Source of the DNA: Neotamlana sargassicola
Lineage (GTDB): Bacteria; Bacteroidota; Bacteroidia; Flavobacteriales; Flavobacteriaceae
NCBI RefSeq assembly: GCF_020523965.1
Contig: NZ_JAJAPX010000002.1
Span: 710,006-774,005, forward strand
Reading direction: 5' to 3'
DNA: 64,000 nucleotides
Shown here piece after piece: positions 26,719 through 33,060 of the stretch. The stretch's first letter is position 1. Each line of letters begins with the position of its first letter. Made by a program: the position numbers and the translations under genes. The notes under the pieces were generated by a model that ran no database searches, was not told where the DNA came from, and worked only from the letters and a program-made list of their open reading frames with translations.

Positions 26719-26968
26719 ATTCATTTTTTGCTTGTCCAAAAAACGAATCAAAAAAGGACATTCAAGTCGAGGAATTTTTTCTGCAGATTTATGTCTGAAG
26801 AAAAACCGATTTGAAAACTCCGCGTCGAACTGCGTTCTCCTGATTTCGGAGCTTTTCTGCATCTATTCTGCGCCTTGACGATCAATTCTACGAATTGAAA
26901 AGGGACTTGAATTTTTTCAATTTTTGTTTCTTTTATTTCTTGTTCTATTCTAAAATTTTAATCTTTCA
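26719..26968. repeat. trp intergenic repeat, copy B
   Basis: This is the 195-bp core (26719-26913) nearly identical to copy A. About 20 extra T-rich bases follow, then the shared tail TTCTAAAATTTTAATCTTTC and a different 7-bp array. It lies between trpG and trpD. Confidence 0.85.
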
Positions 26969-27003
26969 AACTTCAAACTTCAAACTTCAAACTTCAAACT
27001 TCC
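26965..27003. repeat. 7-bp tandem array, unit AAACTTC, about five copies
   Basis: TTCAAACTTCAAACTTC... runs up to CCATCTTCCATCTTC just before the trpG stop. Its unit differs by one base from the array after copy A. Confidence 0.9.
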
Positions 27004-27015
27004 ATCTTCCATCTT

Positions 27016-27582
27016 CTAATGATTCACCCAGTTTTCTAATATTTTTTTTCCGTCTGGTGTTAAAACCGATTCGGGGTGGTATTGCACACCGCGAACATCG
27101 AACGTTTTATGGCGTAAAGACATGATTTGTCCGTTTTCATCAAACGATGTTGCTTCTAAACTTTCTGGTAAATTAGCATTTACAACCCATGAGTGGTAAC
27201 GGCCAACTTCAATGTTTTTATTTAAACCTTCAAAAATATATTCATCATCAACGCTTAAAGTTACGTTGGTTGCCACGCCATGGTAAACATCGTCTAAATT
27301 TTCTAAAGAACCTCCAAATACTTCACCAATAGCTTGTTGCCCTAAACACACACCAAAAATACTTTTTGTTGCTGCATATTTTTCAATAATAGCTTTTAAA
27401 AGGCCTGCTTCGTCTGGAATTCCTGGTCCTGGAGATAAAACAATTTTATCGAATGGTTCAACATCTTCTAATTGTAATTTATCGTTTCTAACTACAGTAA
27501 CTTCGCAGTTTAAATCTTCTAAATAATGTACAAGATTGTATGTGAAACTGTCGTAATTGTCTATAACTAATATTTTTTTCAT
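27016..27582 (-). CDS. trpG: Anthranilate synthase component II, glutamine amidotransferase
   Basis: The 188-residue class I glutaminase supplies ammonia to TrpE. It has IDNYDSFTYNLVHYLE at the start, the oxyanion segment LSPGPGIPDEAG, the nucleophile cysteine in GVCLGQQAIGEVFGG, and the His/Glu of the triad in QYHPESVLTPDG. It is a stand-alone TrpG, not fused to TrpD. It is the second structural gene of the operon. Confidence 0.95.
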   Translation of the reverse strand: MKKILVIDNYDSFTYNLVHYLEDLNCEVTVVRNDKLQLEDVEPFDKIVLSPGPGIPDEAGLLKAIIEKYAATKSIFGVCLGQQAIGEVFGGSLENLDDVYHGVATNVTLSVDDEYIFEGLNKNIEVGRYHSWVVNANLPESLEATSFDENGQIMSLRHKTFDVRGVQYHPESVLTPDGKKILENWVNH

Positions 27583-27591
27583 AGTTGTTAC

Positions 27592-27607
27592 CCTGAACCT
27601 GTTCAGG
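27592..27607. repeat. Short hairpin repeat upstream of trpG
   Basis: CCTGAAC-CT-GTTCAGG, followed by ATCTTTTTT on the plus strand. It lies 10 bases upstream of the trpG start codon. Its placement and the ATCT-T-run match the other trp-operon hairpins, but the stem sequence differs. Confidence 0.55.
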
Positions 27608-27642
27608 ATCTTTTTTAAATTATCTTTTATAAATTCAAATGT

Positions 27643-27860
27643 TCATTTTGTCTTGATACAAAACGAACCAAAAAATCAAATCAATCTGAGGAAATTCCTT
27701 CGGAACGTTCACTTTAAAACTCCATGCTTGAAGCTGCGCTTCGCAGTTACGTTTCACGCTCTCTATTTCTGCAGATTGATATTTTCGACTATGTCGAAAT
27801 TTGGGGCTTGACTTTTTTCATTTTTACTTTTTATTCAATTCTAAAATTTTAATCTTTCAA
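27643..27860. repeat. trp intergenic repeat, diverged copy C
   Basis: It is related to copies A/B at both ends: TTCATTTT...AAAACGAACCAAAAAATC...TGAGGAA at one end and TTCTAAAATTTTAATCTTTC at the other, with a different centre. It has its own inverted repeats: ATCAATCTG...CAGATTGAT, CTGCG-CTT-CGCAG and TTTCGAC-TAT-GTCGAAA. It fills the trpE-trpG gap. The ORF on the plus strand here is not a gene. Confidence 0.7.
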
Positions 27861-27867
27861 AATTCAA

Positions 27868-29274
27868 TTATATTTCCTCAGCCACTTTAATAGCTTTTTT
27901 AAGCGCACCTAGTTTGTTGTAAACTTCTTGCATTTCACTTTCTTCATCCGATTTAGAAACCATTCCTGCTCCGGCTTGCCAGTTTAATTTGTAATCTTTA
28001 CTTAAAAAGGTGCGAATCATTATGGCGTGGTTAAAGTTTCCTTCAAAATCCATAAAACCAATGGCGCCGCCGTAATAGCCACGGCTTGTTTTTTCGTATT
28101 TTTCAATAAGTTGCATAGCCATGTGTTTTGGAGCTCCACTTAAAGTTCCTGCAGGAAAGGTGTCGGCAACGACCTGCATTGTAGAAGTCGTGTCATGTTT
28201 TTTACCAATTACTTTACTTACTAAATGGATAACATGCGAGAAAAATTGAACTTCACGATATGTTTCTACATTTACGTTGTTTCCATGTCGGCTTAAATCG
28301 TTTCGAGCTAAATCGACAAGCATAACGTGTTCGGCATTTTCTTTGTCATCGTTTTTTAGCTTTTCTGCTAAAATTTCGTCTTGCTCTTCATCGCCTGTGC
28401 GTTTAAAAGTTCCTGCAATAGGATGAATTTCGGCTAAACCATTACTTACAATAAGTTGCGCTTCTGGCGAGCTACCAAATATTTTAAAATCGCCATAATC
28501 GAAATAAAATAAATAGGGCGATGGATTTATACTTCGTAAGGCACGATACACATTAAAATCGTCTCCAGTAAATTCTTGGGAAAAACGGCGCGATAATACT
28601 AATTGAAACACATCACCGCGTTGGCAATGTTTTTTAGCTAGTTTAACTTGTTCTTTAAACTCGTCGTCGGTTAAATTAGATTCAATTTCATTTTTGGCAT
28701 TAAACTTATACGACGCAAAGTTTTGTACGTTTATAAGTTTATCTATTTCATGAATATTGTTTTCTGAACCTTCTGGACAATGCGCAAAAATATAAGCTTC
28801 ATTTTTAAAATGATTTATGGCTATTATATTTTTATAAACCGCATAATACATGTCTGGAATGGTAACCGAATCGTCTTTTTTGCTAATATTGATATCTTCA
28901 AAATAACGAACAGCATCATAAGCTGTGTAGCCAAAAATGCCGTTGTTTATAAACTTGAAATCTTCTTCAGATTCTACATCAAATTTTTGGGTAAAATTGT
29001 AAATTTCATCTACAACATTAACTTTATCTGTAATATTAACCGCGCTAGAACTACCATCTGGAAACGTTTCGCTTATAACTTCGTTTTCAACTTTAATTGA
29101 TGCAATTGGGTTAAAACAGATATACGAGAAATTCTTGTGATTACGGTGATAATCGCCACTTTCAAGCAAAATACTATTTGGGTATTTGTCACGAATTTTA
29201 TAGTAAACCGTAACCGGTGTAATGGTATCGGTTAATATTTTTTTGTAATGTGTATGTAATTTGTGTTGTTTCAT
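27868..29274 (-). CDS. trpE: Anthranilate synthase component I
   Basis: The 468-residue enzyme converts chorismate to anthranilate. The N-terminal LLESGDYHR carries the LLES element of the tryptophan feedback site. The catalytic domain has DVFQLVLSRRFSQEF, FGSSPEAQL, PIAGTFKRTG, VDLARNDL, HLVSKVIGK and GTLSGAPKHMAMQLI. It is the first structural gene, 118 bases after the stop codon of the leader peptide and directly behind an intrinsic terminator, so it is presumably controlled by attenuation as well as by feedback inhibition. Confidence 0.96.
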   Translation of the reverse strand: MKQHKLHTHYKKILTDTITPVTVYYKIRDKYPNSILLESGDYHRNHKNFSYICFNPIASIKVENEVISETFPDGSSSAVNITDKVNVVDEIYNFTQKFDVESEEDFKFINNGIFGYTAYDAVRYFEDINISKKDDSVTIPDMYYAVYKNIIAINHFKNEAYIFAHCPEGSENNIHEIDKLINVQNFASYKFNAKNEIESNLTDDEFKEQVKLAKKHCQRGDVFQLVLSRRFSQEFTGDDFNVYRALRSINPSPYLFYFDYGDFKIFGSSPEAQLIVSNGLAEIHPIAGTFKRTGDEEQDEILAEKLKNDDKENAEHVMLVDLARNDLSRHGNNVNVETYREVQFFSHVIHLVSKVIGKKHDTTSTMQVVADTFPAGTLSGAPKHMAMQLIEKYEKTSRGYYGGAIGFMDFEGNFNHAIMIRTFLSKDYKLNWQAGAGMVSKSDEESEMQEVYNKLGALKKAIKVAEEI

Positions 29275-29315
29275 TTAGTTTGTTTTTCAAAATAAATAGT
29301 TTGATTAAAACCATT

Positions 29316-29347
29316 AAAAAAGGCCTGTCGTGAATGACAAGCCTTTT
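29316..29347 (-). terminator. trp attenuator terminator
   Basis: On the minus strand AAAAGGCTTGTC-ATTCAC-GACAGGCCTTTT forms a 12-bp stem with one G-T pair, followed by T residues (six in a row). It lies between trpL and trpE. The segment TCGTGAA/TTCACGA pairing (29382-29388 with 29328-29334) offers an alternative antiterminator that would disrupt this stem. Confidence 0.85.
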
Positions 29348-29391
29348 ATGATATTTTAAATTAAATATACGAGGAATTTGCTTCACGAACG

Positions 29392-29439
29392 TTAGTTACG
29401 TAAACACCACCACCAAGTATTATTTAATGAATTTTTCAT
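29392..29439 (-). CDS. trpL: trp operon leader peptide
   Basis: The 15-codon ORF starts ATG at 29439 and reads MKNSLNNTWWWCLRN, then TAA. It has three consecutive TGG codons at residues 9-11. It lies 20 bases downstream of a good promoter and 45 bases before a terminator hairpin, upstream of trpE. This is the layout of ribosome-mediated attenuation: stalling at the Trp codons when charged tRNA-Trp is scarce would free the downstream segment to form an antiterminator. Three adjacent Trp codons by chance in so short an ORF at this place are very unlikely. Confidence 0.88.
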   Translation of the reverse strand: MKNSLNNTWWWCLRN

Positions 29440-29458
29440 TGTTTTGTTTTTGTTGCAT

Positions 29459-29492
29459 CAAAGATAAAAATGAAAATACTATTACCCAAAAC
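29459..29492 (-). promoter_or_regulatory. trp operon promoter
   Basis: The minus strand carries TATCTTTG at 29466-29459, an exact TAnnTTTG -7 box. It is preceded about 20 bases upstream by TTTTG (about 29491-29487). It gives a start point just before trpL and matches the Bacteroidota primary sigma consensus. Confidence 0.75.
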
Positions 29493-29565
29493 TTTAAAAG
29501 ATTTTTTGATTAAAAGTTTGTTAAACTATTAGAAAATCAGAAATGAGTTAATTATTTTTAAACTT

Positions 29566-30099
29566 ATGAAACTAAAACTGATTTTTATTGTATTTTTTGC
29601 ATTAGTAAGTTGTAAAAAAGAAACCAAAAACACTACAGAAACTAAAACAAAAGAAGCTGTTACCGAAACGAAGACTAGTGAAGCTCTTGAAATATACGAC
29701 TTTAATGGTTTAGAGAAATTTTTAAATTTTAAAGACGATAAAACTTACGTTGTTAACTTTTGGGCCACTTGGTGTGCACCCTGTGTAAAAGAGTTGCCTT
29801 ATTTTGAGCAATTAAATGAAGCTTATAATGATAAAAACGTTGAAGTTTTATTAGTAAGTTTAGATTTTCCACATCAGTACGACACAAAATTAAAACCCTT
29901 TATAAAAGAGCATAAATTAAAATCGAAGGTTTTAGTATTGGATGATGCAGATATGAACACTTGGATACCTAAAGTAGACGAAAACTGGTCCGGTTCTATT
30001 CCGGCAACGGTAATCTATAATAAAAATAAAAAGTTGTTTTTTGAACAATCTTTTAGCTTTGAAGAGTTAGAAAACGAATTAAAACCATTCTTAAATTAA
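29566..30099 (+). CDS. TlpA-type thioredoxin lipoprotein
   Basis: The 177-residue protein has a lipobox Cys at residue 16 (ALVSC), a Thr/Lys-rich linker and a TlpA/ResA-like thioredoxin fold. Its redox site is WCAPC (C70, C73) in VNFWATWCAPCVKELPYFEQL, with the cis-proline segment SIPATVIYN. It probably acts as a membrane-anchored periplasmic thiol-disulfide reductase. It is followed 7 bases later by a second thioredoxin-fold gene, so the two may form a pathway. Confidence 0.85.
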   Translation: MKLKLIFIVFFALVSCKKETKNTTETKTKEAVTETKTSEALEIYDFNGLEKFLNFKDDKTYVVNFWATWCAPCVKELPYFEQLNEAYNDKNVEVLLVSLDFPHQYDTKLKPFIKEHKLKSKVLVLDDADMNTWIPKVDENWSGSIPATVIYNKNKKLFFEQSFSFEELENELKPFLN

Positions 30100-30106
30100 A
30101 AAACCT

Positions 30107-30733
30107 ATGAAAAATTCCATTAAATTAATTTTAGCTGTTTGCGTTGTTGGGCTTATTAGTGCCTTTACATTAAAACCAACAGCAGAATATGCCGGCTATA
30201 ATGTTGGAGATATTGTTGAAGATTTTAAATTAAAAAATATCGACGGAAAAATGGTTTCGCTCTCCGATTACGAAGACGAGCTAGGTGTTATCGTAACTTT
30301 TACATGTAATACATGCCCGTACGCTGTTGCTTACGAAGATCGAATAATTGCGTTAGATAAAAAATATGCAGATAAAGGATACCCTGTAGTAGCTATTATG
30401 CCAAATGATACAAGTGTAAAACCAGATGACGATTTAGCGTCAATGAAAAAGCGTGCCGAGGAAAAAGGATTTACTTTTCCTTATTTAATTGATGCGAAAC
30501 AAGATGTTTTTCCAAAGTTTGGAGCAACTAAAACACCTCACGTATTTGTTTTAGATAGAACGGAATCTGGATTTGTAGTATCTTATATAGGTGCAATAGA
30601 TAATAATTATAAAGATGCATCGGCGGTTACTACAAAATATGTTGAAAATGCGGTTGATGCTTTAATAGCAGGAATACCAATAAAAGAAACAGAAACAAAA
30701 GCCATTGGTTGTTCAATAAAGGTAGCTAATTAA
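30107..30733 (+). CDS. Exported redoxin / AhpC-TSA-like thioredoxin-family protein
   Basis: The 208-residue protein has an N-terminal signal or anchor segment. The peroxiredoxin-like fold includes DIVEDFKLKNIDGKMVSLSDY, a CNTC active site (C67, C70) in VTFTCNTCPYAVAYED, and the cis-proline region TKTPHVFVLDR. This CNTCP subfamily of alkyl-hydroperoxide-reductase-like proteins is common in Bacteroidota. Whether it is a peroxidase or a thiol transfer protein is not clear. It is co-transcribed with the upstream TlpA gene and ends at an intrinsic terminator. Confidence 0.8.
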   Translation: MKNSIKLILAVCVVGLISAFTLKPTAEYAGYNVGDIVEDFKLKNIDGKMVSLSDYEDELGVIVTFTCNTCPYAVAYEDRIIALDKKYADKGYPVVAIMPNDTSVKPDDDLASMKKRAEEKGFTFPYLIDAKQDVFPKFGATKTPHVFVLDRTESGFVVSYIGAIDNNYKDASAVTTKYVENAVDALIAGIPIKETETKAIGCSIKVAN

Positions 30734-30756
30734 GAAAGTATTATACTGGTTTATGT

Positions 30757-30791
30757 AAATCTGGAGTTTTGTAAAACTTCAGATTTTTTTT
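30757..30791 (+). terminator. Intrinsic terminator after the redoxin gene
   Basis: AAATCTGGAGTTTT at 30757-30770 pairs with AAAACTTCAGATTT at 30773-30786 (one G-T pair) and runs into a T-stretch. It lies 24 bases past the stop at 30733. Confidence 0.8.
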
Positions 30792-30844
30792 CGTCTAAAC
30801 TTAAATATATAGTAATTTTGTAATATAAATTTAAAGTAATTAAA

Positions 30845-31159
30845 ATGGAAGATTTATCTCAAGAAGAATGGCAAGAGCAATTAGCCGATGATAATAATGC
30901 TGTAATTTTAGATGTAAGAACTGATGCTGAAGTTGCCGATGGAATTATTCCGAATGCTATTCATTTAGATATTTATAAAGGGCAAGAATTTATTGAAGAA
31001 ATTGATAAATTAGATAAAAGTAAAAACTATTACGTGTATTGTCGCTCAGGAAATAGAAGCGGGCAAGCATGTAAACTAATGGAGGAGTTAGGTTTTGAAA
31101 ATGCTTATAATTTAGAAGGCGGCATGCTACAATGGACCGGAGATGTTGTAGATAAATAG
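30845..31159 (+). CDS. Single-domain rhodanese-like protein
   Basis: The 104-residue protein is a single rhodanese domain: AVILDVRTDAEVADGIIPNAIHLDI, then the active-site loop CRSGNRSGQ with the persulfide-carrying cysteine (YVYCRSGNRS) and LEGGMLQWTG. There is no signal peptide, so it is cytoplasmic. Such GlpE-like proteins transfer sulfane sulfur, but the acceptor is unknown. A TAATTTTG box at 30813-30820 could serve as its promoter, and a terminator follows. Confidence 0.88.
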   Translation: MEDLSQEEWQEQLADDNNAVILDVRTDAEVADGIIPNAIHLDIYKGQEFIEEIDKLDKSKNYYVYCRSGNRSGQACKLMEELGFENAYNLEGGMLQWTGDVVDK

Positions 31160-31185
31160 AATTAAATAAAAATTTTACAATTTAG

Positions 31186-31228
31186 AATCTTTAGGTAATT
31201 AATCATTTAATTATCTGAAGATTTTTTT
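31186..31228 (+). terminator. Intrinsic terminator after the rhodanese gene
   Basis: AATCTTTAGGTAATTAA at 31186-31202 pairs with TTAATTATCTGAAGATT at 31207-31223 (17-bp stem, two wobbles), followed by T7. Confidence 0.8.
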
Positions 31229-31385
31229 ATTAAAACAATTTCGTCCCTTTTTTTAGTACTTTAACTTGTTTATTTTAGTAGGAGTAACAATTTATGTAAT
31301 TTCGCTAAAGGACTGTGTTAATAAGTATAAATTACGCAGATTTTTAGCAAAAAAATATTAATTCATTAATCCCTCGTTAAAAGTC

Positions 31386-31655
31386 ATGGAAAATGGTTAT
31401 GTAATTTTAGGAATTGTAGCCTTATTATTTTTAAGTATGTATGGCTACTCCTATTGGTCTGTTTTTAGAGAAAAAATGGCTCAGAAAAAAATTAAAGAAG
31501 AAGAACAAAAAAAGCGTGAGCTTAGGCGCGAACGTCGCTTAAAAAATCAAGCTTTAATTGATGCTAAAGTAAATGCATTTAATAAACGTAAAGCAGAAAT
31601 AAAACAAGAGTTAAATATGCTTAATCGTATTAAAGAGCAACAAAAAGTTAGTTAA
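31386..31655 (+). CDS. Small single-pass membrane protein with charged helical tail
   Basis: The 89-residue protein has one N-terminal membrane helix (GYVILGIVALLFLSMYGYSYW). A long, highly charged helix rich in Lys, Arg and Glu follows (REKMAQKKIKEEEQKKRELRRERR onward) and is likely a coiled coil. I do not recognise a family. It is transcribed alone, between two terminators. The strong amphipathic composition and clean terminator support it as real. Confidence 0.65.
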   Translation: MENGYVILGIVALLFLSMYGYSYWSVFREKMAQKKIKEEEQKKRELRRERRLKNQALIDAKVNAFNKRKAEIKQELNMLNRIKEQQKVS

Positions 31656-31681
31656 TTTACTTCTGCATAAAATAATTTTTA

Positions 31682-31706
31682 AAGTCCATTTTATATGGAC
31701 TTTTTT
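31682..31706. terminator. Bidirectional intrinsic terminator
   Basis: AAGTCCAT at 31682-31689 pairs with ATGGACTT at 31695-31702. T6 follows on the plus strand and an A-run precedes it. It sits between the convergent stops at 31655 and 31732. Confidence 0.75.
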
Positions 31707-31731
31707 ATTGCCTAATATGTAAAATTGAATC

Positions 31732-32223
31732 TTACTTTTTAAACTCAATAACTTCAAGATTATCAATTTTTTTACCATCAATAGTAAATCGTAACATGGT
31801 ACGTACTTTATGAAACCCGTGTTTACCAACCGCACCGGGATTCATGTGTATTAAATTTAAATTTTTATCTGGCATTACCTTTAAAATATGAGAATGCCCG
31901 CAAATAAATAATCGCGGCGGATTTTGTTTAATTTCATTAACGGTTCTAACATTATATTTTGGCGGGTAACCACCAATGTGCGTTATCCAAACGTCGACGT
32001 TTTCACATAAAAATCGATTATGCTCAGGGAATTCTACCCGAACTTCAGCATCATCAATATTGCCATAAACTCCACGTAATGGTTTTATAGCTTTTATAGC
32101 ATCGGTAACTTTTAAATCACCAATATCGCCAGCATGCCAAACTTCATCAGCTTGTTTTACATATTTTAAAATAGCATTATCAATAAAACCGTGCGTATCA
32201 GAAAGTAAAAGTATTTTTGTCAT
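31732..32223 (-). CDS. Metallophosphoesterase of the YfcE/MJ0936 phosphodiesterase type
   Basis: The 163-residue calcineurin-like enzyme has all the metal-binding motifs of the short family: LLLSDTHGFID (Asp-x-His), ADEVWHAGDIGD (GD), GVYGNIDD (GN[HI]D variant), FICGHSHILKV (GH-x-H) and LIHMNPGAVGKHG. Homologues hydrolyse phosphodiesters with Mn or Ni in the cytoplasm. The biological substrate is unknown. The start at 32223 gives the expected MTKILLLSDTHG. Confidence 0.87.
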   Translation of the reverse strand: MTKILLLSDTHGFIDNAILKYVKQADEVWHAGDIGDLKVTDAIKAIKPLRGVYGNIDDAEVRVEFPEHNRFLCENVDVWITHIGGYPPKYNVRTVNEIKQNPPRLFICGHSHILKVMPDKNLNLIHMNPGAVGKHGFHKVRTMLRFTIDGKKIDNLEVIEFKK

Positions 32224-32264
32224 GTAAAAAGGGCTTTCTTTTAATATAGAATTAAGATTATGGC

Positions 32265-32296
32265 TTTCGCAGAAACTACAAAACTATCTATATTTG
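32265..32296 (+). promoter_or_regulatory. Promoter upstream of truA
   Basis: A TATATTTG -7 box lies at 32289-32296. TTTCG stands at 32265-32269 with a 19-base spacer, close to TTTG-N19-TAnnTTTG. The predicted start lies about 20 bases before the TTG start of truA. Confidence 0.5.
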
Positions 32297-32322
32297 TTGT
32301 TTAATAAAAGAAGAAAAACAGA

Positions 32323-33060
32323 TTGAGGTATTTTTTAGAGCTTTCGTATAATGGAACCGCGTATCATGGTTGGCAAAATCAGCCCAATGCAATAAGCGTT
32401 CAGGAAGTTATTGAGAAAGCATTATCAACTTTATTAAATACAAAAATTAGCATTGTTGGTGCGGGTAGAACCGACGCTGGTGTGCATGCCAAACAAATGT
32501 TTGCGCATTTTGAAACCGACCAAATAATCGATAACTTAGTTTATAAATTAAATTCTTTTTTACCTAAAGATGTCGCTATTCATGATTTATTCGAAGTAAA
32601 AACAGACGGTCATGCTCGTTTTGATGCTTTAAGTAGAACTTATTTGTACCGCATTGCAACAAAAAAAAATGTGTTTAATTTTAATAATGCGTATTTTGTA
32701 AATCAGGAATTAGATCTGGAAAAAATGAACAAAGCCTCGAAAATCTTATTTGAATATATCGATTTTCAATGTTTTTCAAAAACCAACACCGATGTTAAAA
32801 CCTTTAACTGTAAAGTTATGCAAGCAGAATGGAGTAAGGTTGAAGACGAAATTCATTTTACGGTAAAAGCCGATAGGTTTTTGCGAAACATGGTGCGTGC
32901 TATAGTTGGTACCATGGTAAATATTGGTTTAGGTAAAATTGAAGTTGAAGCTTTGCACGACATCATCCAGTCTAAAAACCGCAGTGAAGCGGGCTTTTCG
33001 GTGCCTGCTCATGGGTTGTACTTAACGCATATTGAATACCCCGAGGACATAAAAATATAA
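32323..33060 (+). CDS. truA: tRNA pseudouridine(38-40) synthase
   Basis: The 245-residue protein is a full TruA. MRYFLELSYNGTAYHGWQNQ is followed by the catalytic aspartate D51 in GAGRTDAGVHA, the RFDALSRTYLYRI strand and FLRNMVRAIVGTMVNIG. It converts U38-U40 of the tRNA anticodon arm to pseudouridine. The start is TTG at 32323: the residues from there match the conserved N terminus, and no in-frame ATG precedes the catalytic domain. The stop overlaps the next start by one base (TAATG). Confidence 0.93.
   Translation: MRYFLELSYNGTAYHGWQNQPNAISVQEVIEKALSTLLNTKISIVGAGRTDAGVHAKQMFAHFETDQIIDNLVYKLNSFLPKDVAIHDLFEVKTDGHARFDALSRTYLYRIATKKNVFNFNNAYFVNQELDLEKMNKASKILFEYIDFQCFSKTNTDVKTFNCKVMQAEWSKVEDEIHFTVKADRFLRNMVRAIVGTMVNIGLGKIEVEALHDIIQSKNRSEAGFSVPAHGLYLTHIEYPEDIKI

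Noticed and set aside
26404..26814. 136-residue plus-strand ORF over trpD and repeat copy B
   Set aside because: It is antisense to trpD with Ser/Lys-rich non-protein-like composition and ends in the repeat.
27557..27811. 84-residue plus-strand ORF between trpE and trpG
   Set aside because: It lies almost wholly within repeat copy C and starts inside trpG on the other strand.
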